Shown piece after piece: positions 1-14,369 of a DNA stretch of 64,000 bases (position 1 is the first letter of the stretch; each line of letters begins with the position of its first letter). The DNA is from Streptomyces sp. ISL-94 (lineage in GTDB: Bacteria > Actinomycetota > Actinomycetes > Streptomycetales > Streptomycetaceae): positions 1 through 64,000 of the forward strand of contig NZ_JAGGOZ010000037.1 of NCBI RefSeq assembly GCF_018614075.1. The letters run 5' to 3'. The notes below the pieces were generated by a model. That model made no database searches. It saw nothing but the letters and a program-made list of their open reading frames with translations, and was not told the DNA's origin. The translations under genes were made by a program, and so were the position numbers.

Positions 1-6702
<6,702 letters not shown>

Positions 6703-6784
6703 CGTTTCCACTCCAGAGCTCAGCCGCACGTGATCGCGGACGCCGATCCACTGTTGAGACTACGCAGCGGGCCGAGCTCTTTCG

Positions 6785-6803
6785 CACCCCTAAAGCCCCC
6801 TGT
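6785..6803 (-). promoter_or_regulatory. Candidate operator upstream of the left PKS (degenerate direct repeat)
   Basis: On the minus strand the sequence reads ACAGGGGG followed by TTTAGGGGT. It resembles the AGGGGT direct repeats at 7893-7914 and 14257-14277, but the repeat interval is 10 bp rather than 12. It lies 84 bp upstream of the PKS start in the same orientation and overlaps the end of the discrete AT gene's leader to the PKS. The role is inferred from recurrence and placement. Confidence 0.35.
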
Positions 6804-6815
6804 CCGGGCCCCGAT

Positions 6816-7751
6816 TCACACCCTTACCGGGGTCGTCAGCTGCTTGACGGTGCTCTTCGGATCGAAAGCAAGCACCTCGAAGTTCTTCGTGGTGCAGTCG
6901 AGCCGGCGGAAGAGGTTGTCGGGCCCGGCGACGACCAGTCGCTTCACGCCGAGCCGCTGCAGGCCGGCCACCGCGTCCGGCCAGTGGATGGCCCGGTCGA
7001 AGGTGTCCAGCAGCATGGTCCGCATCGCGTCCGCGGTCTCGACGACGGAGCCGTCCTGGTCGGCGATGACGGGCAGTGACGGGGCCCGGACCTCGTAGCG
7101 GTCGAGGACCTCGCGCTCCGCCTTGGCGCGCAGGGTCCCGAAGGCGGGCGCGTGCACGGGCGGGCGCATGGTGTACATCGAGTACCCGCCCATGTCCCGG
7201 ACGCCGGCCTTCAACTCGTCGAGCGCGCTCTCGCGCAGGCTGACGAGGAAGAAGTTGTGGTCCAGCCGGCCGGACACCTCGCACAGTTCGCCGCGTTCGC
7301 GAAGTCCCGCCATCAGCTCCTCCAGCCGGTCGCCGGGGGTGCGGACGACGGACTGTGTGACGACGTCGGAGTAAACGGAAGCAAAGAACTCTTCCTCGCA
7401 GCGCGCCATTTCCATGGTCATCCGCAGGGCGTCGGCGAAGTCGAGGCTTTCCACGTAGACCGTGGCGGCCTTCTGGCCGAAGCTGGGGCCCACACAGACG
7501 GCCGGGCGTATTCCGAGGGTGTCCACCGCGCGGTCGGCCAAGGCCAGGGAGTTCACGAGGAAAGCGGCCTGGGTGTACTCGGAGTAGTCGCTCTTTGCCT
7601 CGTAGAAGCGGTCCATGAGGCTGAACCCGAGCGCTTCGTCCGCGAGTTTCAGGCGGCGGCGTACGTACGGGTCCAAGACCATGAACTTCCCCACTTCGGA
7701 GAAGTTCGAAGGCCCCATGCCGGGAAAGACCATTGCTGTTGTGCTCGACAT
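6816..7751 (-). CDS. Discrete acyltransferase of the malonyl-transferase (FabD) fold
   Basis: 311 residues from ATG 7751, with an ideal AGGAG ribosome site. The N-terminus has the FPGMG motif of FabD-type acyltransferases. The nucleophile elbow reads GPSFG (Ser90), so the His of GHSxG is Pro. The FabD-type His is kept in PPVHAPAF. The protein is transcribed toward the PKS gene, 113 bp away. In macrolactam and guanidino-polyketide pathways free-standing ATs of this fold move a starter acyl group to the loading ACP. The same role is inferred here because the PKS begins with a bare ACP. The unusual elbow suggests a substrate other than malonyl. A proofreading or hydrolase role is possible. Confidence 0.85.
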   Translation of the reverse strand: MSSTTAMVFPGMGPSNFSEVGKFMVLDPYVRRRLKLADEALGFSLMDRFYEAKSDYSEYTQAAFLVNSLALADRAVDTLGIRPAVCVGPSFGQKAATVYVESLDFADALRMTMEMARCEEEFFASVYSDVVTQSVVRTPGDRLEELMAGLRERGELCEVSGRLDHNFFLVSLRESALDELKAGVRDMGGYSMYTMRPPVHAPAFGTLRAKAEREVLDRYEVRAPSLPVIADQDGSVVETADAMRTMLLDTFDRAIHWPDAVAGLQRLGVKRLVVAGPDNLFRRLDCTTKNFEVLAFDPKSTVKQLTTPVRV

Positions 7752-7892
7752 GGTTCTCCTCTGCCTCCGCACCGGGGGCGCGGGCCGGCGTCTGACGATT
7801 ATCGGCATCCGGCCCGGCGCCGCGACGGGGCGCGGGGCGAGGCAGGGATCTGGCCAGTACTCGTCGAGCGTAGGCGAGTTGGCCCTCCGGCC

Positions 7893-7914
7893 AAACCCCT
7901 AGAGACACCCCTAG
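7893..7914 (-). promoter_or_regulatory. Candidate operator: CTAGGGGT direct repeat, 12-bp period
   Basis: Minus strand, reading toward the acyltransferase gene: CTAGGGGT (7914-7907), four bases, then CTAGGGGT (7902-7895). The interval is 12 bp, about one helical turn. It sits 142 bp upstream of the acyltransferase start. The near-identical repeat at 14257-14277 precedes the AMP-ligase operon. The local LAL regulator is the obvious candidate ligand, but nothing in the sequence proves this. Confidence 0.5.
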
Positions 7915-7949
7915 ACCCCCGCGCGAAACGTCAAATGAAGCTCAAGTGG

Positions 7950-7968
7950 AGGGGGCCGCATAGGGGGT
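7950..7968 (+). promoter_or_regulatory. Candidate operator: plus-oriented AGGGGG repeat, 12-bp period
   Basis: AGGGGG at 7950-7955 and AGGGGGT at 7962-7968 are 12 bp apart, the same period as at 7893-7914 but on the opposite strand. The pair faces the thioesterase/LAL operon that starts at 8162. It is less conserved than the CTAGGGGT copies. Confidence 0.3.
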
Positions 7969-8161
7969 GGAACCGGGCCGTCTTGTCGAGCGTCCAGGAT
8001 CCGTGTAGTCGTCATGTAGGTTTTCGGCCACGGGGCCCCCGGAGTAAGGGGTGGTGCCTTTTCCGTGGGCGTGACTAGCATGCGCCAACCAACTCCCAGC
8101 GCACTGCTGTCAAAATGTGACACAGGCCTGATCCCACCACTGAAAGGGTGTCAGCGATACC

Positions 8162-8911
8162 GTGACAGAAGCATCAGAGGCCAGCTGGATTCGCCGGTTT
8201 CACCCGGCTGACGGCAGTTCTGTCCGGCTGGTTTGCCTGCCCCACGCGGGCGGCTCGGCCAGCTTCTACTTCCCGATGTCCCAGGCGCTGGCGCCCGCCG
8301 TGGACGTCATGGCCATCCAGTACCCCGGGCGGCAGGACCGGCGCCACGAGCCGTGCATCGAGGATATCGGCCAACTCGCGAACGCAATCGCGGCCGTACT
8401 GGAGCCCTGGCTCGACCGCCCCACGGCGCTCTTCGGCCACAGCATGGGTGCCACGCTGGCGTTCGAGGTGACGCGGATCCTGGAGGCCAAGTACGACTTC
8501 ACGCCAGAGCACCTCTTCGTGTCGGGCCGCCGCGCCCCCTCCCTGCACCGGGACGAGCGCGTGCACCTGGCCGGCGACGACGGCATCGTGCGGGAGATGC
8601 TGGCGCTCCAGGGCACCGACGCGGCCGTACTGGCGGACGACGAGCTGCTGCGCATGGCGCTGCCCGCGCTGCGCGGCGACTACAAGGCGATCGAGACCTA
8701 CCGGGCGGAACCCGGTGCCACGGTCCGGGCGGCGATGACCGCGCTGACGGGCGACGCGGATCCGCGCGTGGCGGTGGCCGACGCGGACGCCTGGTCCGCC
8801 CATACGTCTGGAGGCTTCGGCCGAAAGGTCTTCCCCGGCGGGCACTTCTATCTGGCCGCCCAGCAGAAGGAGATTGTTTCGGTCATTTCCGATCGACTGT
8901 TTTCAGCCTGA
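8162..8911 (+). CDS. Type II (editing) thioesterase
   Basis: 249 residues, alpha/beta hydrolase fold. Cytoplasmic enzyme expected to hydrolyse stalled or wrong acyl groups from PKS ACPs. Visible features: oxyanion segment LPHAGG near 27-31, YPGRQDRR typical of TEII enzymes, nucleophile elbow GHSMG with Ser94, Asp200 in GDADP and His228 in GGHFY. The length and lid region are normal for the family. It starts at GTG 8162 and is followed 133 bp later by the LAL regulator on the same strand. It faces away from the PKS/AT operon, with which it shares a promoter region. A second full TEII lies at 33416-34165, so each polyketide set has its own. Confidence 0.92.
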   Translation: MTEASEASWIRRFHPADGSSVRLVCLPHAGGSASFYFPMSQALAPAVDVMAIQYPGRQDRRHEPCIEDIGQLANAIAAVLEPWLDRPTALFGHSMGATLAFEVTRILEAKYDFTPEHLFVSGRRAPSLHRDERVHLAGDDGIVREMLALQGTDAAVLADDELLRMALPALRGDYKAIETYRAEPGATVRAAMTALTGDADPRVAVADADAWSAHTSGGFGRKVFPGGHFYLAAQQKEIVSVISDRLFSA

Positions 8912-9044
8912 CCACCACCAACGGGGCCCTGCGAAGAGAGGGAACACGAAGGGCAAAAGTTCAACTATTGCGTGCTGAATGACATGTCCGTGCCGCTCAC
9001 CGACACTGAGCTGGGCACGGGCTGATCCACGGGGGAGATTTACG

Positions 9045-11861
9045 TTGTTGCTGTCCGCGAAGCTGACAGATCGCGATGGACAACTGGAAGAACTCAGGTC
9101 GCTGCTCGATGACGCCCATCAGGCGTCCGGACGCGTAGCCCTGATCACAGGAGCAGTCGGCAGCGGGAAAACGCTGCTGCTCGCACACTTCACGAACGAA
9201 GCAAACGCCGCGGGGGCGTTGCTGCTGGACGGTGCCGCCTCCCAGCCGGAACGGAACGTGCCCTTCGCACTGCTGAAGAGGATGTTCCAGACCGCGCCTC
9301 TGGCACCTCAGGCGCGCGCAGACGCGGACGAACTGATGCAATGGGCATCAGCCGACCCTTCACGCGCGAGGTACGCGCACGTCATACCGCAGTTGGCGAC
9401 CGTCCTGCTGGCCGCCACCGGCAGCCGGACACTGGTCGTCGCCGCCGACGACATCCACCACGGCGACGACGCGTCCTTGCATTTCATCCTGCACCTGGCC
9501 CGCGGCATCCGCCACGAACGGGTGCTGATCGTACTGACCGATACCACCCGCCACTGGGCGAAGGCGTTCCGGTACCGCTCCGAGCTCGCCCAGCAGCCGC
9601 ACTTCCAGCGCATCCCGCTGAAGCTGCTGTCACTGGCCGACACCCGGGAGATCCTCGCGGACCAGCTCACACCTGCCACCGCGGCGCGGCTGTCCGCAGA
9701 GTTCCACGACGTCACGGGCGGCAACCCGCTGCTCGTCAACGCTCTCGTGGCCGATTACCGGACCACGGCCGAGACGGAGGGCACCCCGCTCAGGGTCGTC
9801 CGCTCCGAGACCTACGGCGAGGCCCTCCTCGACTGCCTGTACCGCTGCGGCGCCGAATGCCTGGCCGTGGCGCAGGCCATCGCCGTCCTGGGCAGCCAGA
9901 CCACGACCGGCCGGCTCTGCCGCCTGCTCGAAAGCGACACGCTGGACGTCGAGTCGGCCCTGCGCTCGCTCAATCTGTGCGGGGTGGCTGAGGGAAGCGG
10001 CATCAGGGACTCCCAGGCCCTGGCCACCATCTACGACGCCACGCCCGTGGTGGAGCTCATGGAGCTCCACCACAAGGCGGCCAGGCTGCTGCACGAAGAG
10101 GGCGCGCCCGCCTGCGAGGTCGCGGCGCACCTGCTGCGCCTGCCGCACCGGCCCGCACCCTGGAGTGCGGCCGTCCTGGAGGAGGCAGCCGAACAGGCCC
10201 TCGCCAGTGGTGACCCGGAGCTCGCGCGCCGGTGCCTGGAGGCGGCCATGTCCGCCGGCACGGACGAGCGGCGCCAGGCGGCCATCAGGCTGCGGCTCGC
10301 CGGGCTGGTGTGGCGGACGCTGCCCGCGGCGGCCGAGGAGCACCTCGACCGGCTGACCGCGGACATGAAGGCCGGGCTGGTCCCGCCTGCGGATGTGGCC
10401 GTACCGGTGTCCCAACTGGTCTGGTCGGGGCAGCTGGAGCGGGCGGCCGAGATCACCGAGCACCTGTCCAAGGCCGATGCCCGCACCGGGTCCGAGGCGG
10501 CCGGCGGCCTCGCCGGAGCGCGGTCCTGGCTGAAAATGGTCAGCCCGGGGCTGCGCACCAGGATGACGAGCCCGAAGGCGCCGAGTCCGGCAGTACCGGG
10601 TGCCCCGGCGCTGCCGGCGATGCCGGCCCAGCCGCGTTCCGGCTACGCCGACGACCCGTACGCCCAGGCCGCCGAGGCCGTCTCGGCCTCGGTTTCGGAG
10701 GGCACCCCGGACAAGGCCCTCTTCGTCCTCCAGCGCTACTCGCTGAGCGACAGCACCATTCAGCCCTTGGTCTTCGCCCTGTGGGCCTTGATCTTCGGTG
10801 ATCAGCTCGAACTGGCCGCACTCTGGTGCAAGCGCCTGATCGGCGAATGCGCCGCCATGCGCGCGCCGTCCTGGCAGGCCGTGCTGATGTCCGTCCGGGC
10901 CGAGCTGGAGCTCAGGCGCGGCAACCTGAGCGGTGCCGACCACCTGGCCGGTACCGCCTTGAGCAGGATGTCCATGCGGAGCTGGGGCCTGGGCGTGGCG
11001 TTCCCGATCGCCACCCGGGCCCAGGCCCTCACCGGGATGGGCCGCTTCGACGACGCGCGGGACCTGCTCGCACGGCGCGTTCCCGACGGGCTGGTCGACA
11101 CCTTGCCGGGTCTCCAGTACCGCCGGGCCCGCGGGCTCTGGAACCTCGCGACCAGCCGTCATCAGGCGGCGCTCGGCGAGTTCCTGGCCTGTGGGGACCT
11201 CGTACGGAAATGGGACATGGACCGGCCCGGCCTGGTGCCGTGGCGGACCGACGCCGCGGAGGCGTGGCTGTGCCTCGGCAACCCGGAGGCCGCCCACCAG
11301 CTCGCCTCCGCGCAGCTCCAGCGCGTCACCCGCTGCCAGCCGCAGCTGCGCGGGCGCACGCTGCGGGTGCTCGGCAGCAGCGCCGGTGACCTCGCCTCCC
11401 GGATGGCGGCGCTGCAGCAGTCCGTCGACATCCTCGAAAGGAGCGGCAGCCAGCTCCAGTTGTCCCTGGCCCTCGCCGAACTCGGCAGTGTCTGCCAGGA
11501 GGCCGGGGACTACGGCCGGGCGCGCACGCTGATGCGGCGGGCCTGGCACCTGGCCAAGTCGGGCGGAGCTGAGCCGGTGTGCCGCTGGCTCTCCCACGCC
11601 CGCCCCGAAGGACGGTCGGCGGAGCCCGGCGCGGACGCGGACGCGGCCCAGAGCGGGGACTCCGTACTGACCGAGGCCGAGAACCGGGTCGCGGTGCTCG
11701 CCGCGCAGGGGCTGACCAACCGGGAGATCTCGGCGAAGCTCTACATCACCGTGAGCACCGTCGAACAGCACCTGACCAGGATCTACCGCAAGCTCTGTGT
11801 GAAGCGGCGGCGCGATCTGCCGACCAAGCTCGCCGACCTGACCAGCGTGGCGGCGGGCTGA
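9045..11861 (+). CDS. LAL-family (large ATP-binding LuxR) transcriptional regulator
   Basis: 938 residues from TTG 9045, chosen because GGGGGAG lies 7-14 nt upstream. An in-frame start further left lacks a ribosome site. The N-terminus has an AAA-type ATPase with Walker A GAVGSGKT (36-43) and a Walker B-like stretch VVAADDIHH. The middle is helical and TPR-like. The C-terminus has a LuxR helix-turn-helix (LTEAENRVAVLAAQGLTNRE, followed by a recognition helix with TVSTVEQHL). LAL proteins are typical pathway activators in macrolide and polyene clusters. The AGGGG direct repeats in the promoters around it are candidate targets. Its stop overlaps the next gene (TGATG), so the regulator and the two following genes form one transcript. 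Confidence 0.92.
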   Translation: MLLSAKLTDRDGQLEELRSLLDDAHQASGRVALITGAVGSGKTLLLAHFTNEANAAGALLLDGAASQPERNVPFALLKRMFQTAPLAPQARADADELMQWASADPSRARYAHVIPQLATVLLAATGSRTLVVAADDIHHGDDASLHFILHLARGIRHERVLIVLTDTTRHWAKAFRYRSELAQQPHFQRIPLKLLSLADTREILADQLTPATAARLSAEFHDVTGGNPLLVNALVADYRTTAETEGTPLRVVRSETYGEALLDCLYRCGAECLAVAQAIAVLGSQTTTGRLCRLLESDTLDVESALRSLNLCGVAEGSGIRDSQALATIYDATPVVELMELHHKAARLLHEEGAPACEVAAHLLRLPHRPAPWSAAVLEEAAEQALASGDPELARRCLEAAMSAGTDERRQAAIRLRLAGLVWRTLPAAAEEHLDRLTADMKAGLVPPADVAVPVSQLVWSGQLERAAEITEHLSKADARTGSEAAGGLAGARSWLKMVSPGLRTRMTSPKAPSPAVPGAPALPAMPAQPRSGYADDPYAQAAEAVSASVSEGTPDKALFVLQRYSLSDSTIQPLVFALWALIFGDQLELAALWCKRLIGECAAMRAPSWQAVLMSVRAELELRRGNLSGADHLAGTALSRMSMRSWGLGVAFPIATRAQALTGMGRFDDARDLLARRVPDGLVDTLPGLQYRRARGLWNLATSRHQAALGEFLACGDLVRKWDMDRPGLVPWRTDAAEAWLCLGNPEAAHQLASAQLQRVTRCQPQLRGRTLRVLGSSAGDLASRMAALQQSVDILERSGSQLQLSLALAELGSVCQEAGDYGRARTLMRRAWHLAKSGGAEPVCRWLSHARPEGRSAEPGADADAAQSGDSVLTEAENRVAVLAAQGLTNREISAKLYITVSTVEQHLTRIYRKLCVKRRRDLPTKLADLTSVAAG

Positions 11862-12715
11862 TGGCGCCCGAGCCGAGACTGCTCGCCGTCAGCGACCTGC
11901 ACGTCGGGATGGCGGACAACCAGCCGATCCTGGAGTCCCTGCGGCCGGTCACCGCCGGGGACTGGCTGATCGTGGCCGGAGACGTCGCCGAACTCGGCCC
12001 CGACATCGAACGGGCGCTGGCGCTGCTCGCGGGACGGTTCGCCAAGGTGATCTGGGCGCCGGGCAACCACGAGCTGTGGACGGTCAAGGAGGACCCGGTC
12101 CAGCTGCGCGGCGAGGAGCGCTACCGGTATCTCGTCCAGGTCTGCCGGGACCTGGGCGTGGTCACCCCCGAGGACCCGTACCCGCTGTGGACGGGCCCCG
12201 GAGGCCCGGTCGCGGTGGCGCCCCTCTTCCTGCTCTACGACTACACCTTCCGGGTGCCCGGCACGGCGACCAAGGAGGAGTCGCTGCTGGCTGCCCACGC
12301 CCAGGGGGTGGTGTGCACGGACGAGTACCTGCTGCACCCCGACCCCTACGCGAGCCGCGACGACTGGTGCCGGGCCCGGGTGGAGTGGACGCGGAGCCGG
12401 CTCGAGGCACACGACCCGGCCGTACCGCTGGTCCTGGTCAACCACTTCCCGCTGCTCAGGGCGCCGACGGACATCCTGCGCCACCCCGAGTTCGCCCAGT
12501 GGTGCGGCACCGAGGCCACGGCGGACTGGCACACCCGGTTCAACACGTACGCCGTCGTCTACGGGCATCTGCACATCCCGCGGACCACCAGGTACGACGG
12601 GGTCCGCTTCGAGGAGGTCTCGGTCGGCTACCCGCGCGAGTGGCGCCGCCGAGGCCACCCGAAGGGTCTGCTCCGGCAGATCCTGCCCCACGACGCGCCC
12701 GAGGTGGAGTGGTGA
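11861..12715 (+). CDS. Calcineurin-like metallophosphoesterase
   Basis: 284 residues. All five metal-ligand motifs are visible in order: SDLHVG near the N-terminus, GDVAELG, GNHELW, NHFP and GHLH. It is therefore probably an active binuclear-metal phosphohydrolase or phosphodiesterase. The ATG overlaps the LAL stop by one base, and its own stop overlaps the PPTase start (GTGA), so it is translationally coupled on both sides. Pairing with a PPTase suggests a substrate such as phosphopantetheinyl-ACP, a CoA fragment or 3',5'-ADP. The substrate is not deducible from sequence. No signal peptide is seen, so it is cytoplasmic. Confidence 0.85.
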   Translation: MAPEPRLLAVSDLHVGMADNQPILESLRPVTAGDWLIVAGDVAELGPDIERALALLAGRFAKVIWAPGNHELWTVKEDPVQLRGEERYRYLVQVCRDLGVVTPEDPYPLWTGPGGPVAVAPLFLLYDYTFRVPGTATKEESLLAAHAQGVVCTDEYLLHPDPYASRDDWCRARVEWTRSRLEAHDPAVPLVLVNHFPLLRAPTDILRHPEFAQWCGTEATADWHTRFNTYAVVYGHLHIPRTTRYDGVRFEEVSVGYPREWRRRGHPKGLLRQILPHDAPEVEW

Positions 12716-13422
12716 TCGCCGGACTGGTGCCCCCAGGCGTCGTCGCGGCCGACGCCTTCGAGGACCACGGGTGGGACGGCTTGTACGCCGAGGAACGGGC
12801 CCTGGTCCAGAACGCGGTGGAGGCCCGGAAGCAGGAGTTCGCCACCGTACGGGCCTGCGCGCGCGCCGCGTTGGCCGGCCTCGGCCTGCCGCCGGCTCCC
12901 GTGCTGCCCGGCCGCAGGAACGTGCCGCGGTGGCCCAAGGGGGTGGTCGGCAGCATGACGCACTGTGCCGGCTACCGGGCCGCCGCGGTGGCCCGGACCC
13001 GGGAGGTCCACGCGATCGGCATCGACGCCGAACCCAACCTGCCCCTGCCGGACGGGGTGCTGGAGTCGATCGCGACGGCCGGGGAGCGGGCCTGGGTGAG
13101 CGCGGCGCCCCGTTCCGGCGGGGTGCACTGGCCCCGGCTGCTGTTCAGCGCGAAAGAGAGCGTCTACAAGGCGTGGTTCCCGCTGACGGGCACCGAGATC
13201 GACTTCCCCGACGCCACCATCCACGTCCTGGCCGCCTCCCCCTCGGGAACCACTCCCGAGGGGGAGGCGGCGGGGACGTTCACCGCACGGATGCGCTTCC
13301 AAGGCTGGACGGGGGACGGGCGGCCGGTGACCAGGTTCAGCGGTCGCTGGCTGGCCCGTAAGGGAATCATCGTCACCGTGGCGACGCTGCCCGTGATCCC
13401 GGAAACCGCTCTTCCTAAGTGA
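12712..13422 (+). CDS. 4'-phosphopantetheinyl transferase (Sfp/EntD type)
   Basis: 236 residues from GTG 12712, which overlaps the preceding stop by 4 bp. It converts apo-ACPs to the holo form using CoA. Family motifs: RWPKGVVGSMTHC, the metal-binding GIDAEP (Asp and Glu) and FSAKESVYKAWFP. The EntD-like arrangement matches a paralogue at 32684-33352, and the two share long identical blocks. It is the last gene of the LAL-phosphoesterase-PPTase unit and probably activates the ACPs of the left PKS. Confidence 0.93.
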   Translation: MIAGLVPPGVVAADAFEDHGWDGLYAEERALVQNAVEARKQEFATVRACARAALAGLGLPPAPVLPGRRNVPRWPKGVVGSMTHCAGYRAAAVARTREVHAIGIDAEPNLPLPDGVLESIATAGERAWVSAAPRSGGVHWPRLLFSAKESVYKAWFPLTGTEIDFPDATIHVLAASPSGTTPEGEAAGTFTARMRFQGWTGDGRPVTRFSGRWLARKGIIVTVATLPVIPETALPK

Positions 13423-13593
13423 AGGTAACTATTTCCCCGGCCTGACGGAACCCCAGTCGACCCTTAAGGGAGGCGCCGAAAGATCTCCACCCTGTAATCG
13501 ACCCCGGAGTTGACGAAGCGCGGCATATTTAGTCGTATCGTGACCGGCCGGAGCCGCTTGCGTCCGACTTGCCGCGTTTCGGAAGGATCGAAC

Positions 13594-14250
13594 TTGTTTT
13601 CCGCCGTGCCCGATGACACGTACCTCATGCGGACCTACTGCGTGACGGAGCCCGGCAAGTACCGGCTGGCTTGCTTTCCGCACATTCTCGATCCTCCCCG
13701 CTACTACCTCGGGCTTTCCGGGCTGCTGCTGCCCACGGTGGAAGTCCTGCCTTTCCAGTACCTCGAATCCTGCGGCGACGGCGCGCCCACCCGGATCAGG
13801 GACGTCGAGGACCTGGCCGATCAGGCCCTGGTCTCCCTGATGGAGTGGACCGACCTGCCGCTGGCTCTTTTCGGCCATCGTAGTGGCGCCTACCTGGCCT
13901 ATCGCGTGGCCCAGCGGATGGAGCGCGCAGGCGGCCCCGTCCCCGCCACCCTCTTCGTCGCCGGCCGGCGGGCCCCCTCGCGCGAGGACCGCCGGGAGCG
14001 GGGCCGACTCAGCTGCCGCATCGTCGCCCTCGCGGGGGATTCCACCGAGGAGCCGGCGCGGGCGGACGTCGAGGAGTGGAGCGAATGCACCAGCGGCTCC
14101 TTCGACCTGGAGCTGTTTCCCGGCGTACACGGATTGCTGGAATCCAACCAGCGGCAGGTCGCCAACCTCATTCACGACGAGCTTCTCTCCGCCGCCTCTC
14201 CGCCGATCAGAGATCCCGTGGAGTACGTGCCGAGGGGGCGCATTCGATAA
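13594..14250 (+). CDS. Thioesterase-like protein lacking the catalytic serine and lid (pseudo-thioesterase)
   Basis: 218 residues from TTG 13594, with GGAAGGA 7 nt upstream. The fold follows TEII enzymes (CFPH, FQYLES, LFGH-SG, VAGRRAPS, FPGVHG). The nucleophile elbow is GHRSG: Arg96 sits where Ser should be and Ser97 is displaced by one. About 55 residues of the lid and the segment before the catalytic Asp are missing, and the Asp position of GDxD reads GDSTEE. The His (179) and the FxVxGRRAPS strand are kept. Reading frame and codon use are intact, so it looks like a maintained non-catalytic homologue rather than a decaying gene. Possible roles are ACP binding or a scaffold. A new chemistry using Ser97 cannot be excluded. 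Confidence 0.75.
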   Translation: MFSAVPDDTYLMRTYCVTEPGKYRLACFPHILDPPRYYLGLSGLLLPTVEVLPFQYLESCGDGAPTRIRDVEDLADQALVSLMEWTDLPLALFGHRSGAYLAYRVAQRMERAGGPVPATLFVAGRRAPSREDRRERGRLSCRIVALAGDSTEEPARADVEEWSECTSGSFDLELFPGVHGLLESNQRQVANLIHDELLSAASPPIRDPVEYVPRGRIR

Positions 14251-14256
14251 GGGTGG

Positions 14257-14277
14257 CTAGGGGTGAGCTTAGGGGTT
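14257..14277 (+). promoter_or_regulatory. Candidate operator: CTAGGGGT / TTAGGGGT direct repeat
   Basis: CTAGGGGT (14257-14264) and TTAGGGGT (14269-14276) have a 12-bp period and match the pair at 7893-7914 in sequence, spacing and orientation relative to the gene controlled. It lies 93 bp upstream of the AMP-ligase start, just after the pseudo-thioesterase stop. Confidence 0.5.
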
Positions 14278-14284
14278 CCCGGAA

Positions 14285-14316
14285 ACCGCCCGGGAAACCA
14301 TAGTTTCCCGGGCGGT
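14285..14316 (+). terminator. 14-bp perfect hairpin between pseudo-thioesterase and AMP-ligase genes
   Basis: The arms 14285-14298 and 14303-14316 are exact inverted complements with a 4-nt loop. The arms are GC-rich and contain CCCGGG. No T-run follows. It could end the upstream transcript or act in the leader of the AMP-ligase operon, since it lies between the candidate operator and the start codon. Confidence 0.5.
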
Positions 14317-14369
14317 AACCGGAAACCCTGTGCTGCACCCCAGTCACGTCCGGATGCGAGGAAGGAAGC

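Larger units (their letters stand above)
7752..8161. promoter_or_regulatory. Divergent promoter region between the acyltransferase and thioesterase genes
   Basis: This 410-bp gene-free stretch should hold promoters for both flanking operons. It contains two copies of the candidate operator: a minus-oriented one at 7893-7914 and a plus-oriented one at 7950-7968. A further single plus-strand TAAGGGGTGG lies at 8045-8054. Several short open frames cross it, but none has coding character. The thioesterase start (GTG 8162) has only a weak GAAAGGG about 14-20 nt upstream. Confidence 0.6.

Noticed and set aside
8983..9024. 13-codon open frame just upstream of the LAL gene, as a possible leader peptide
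   Set aside because: No ribosome site, no run of regulatory codons and no attenuator hairpin after it.
13512..13560. TTGACG with a TATCGT-like box as a promoter for the pseudo-thioesterase gene
   Set aside because: The 20-bp spacing is too long for a standard promoter and there is no independent evidence.
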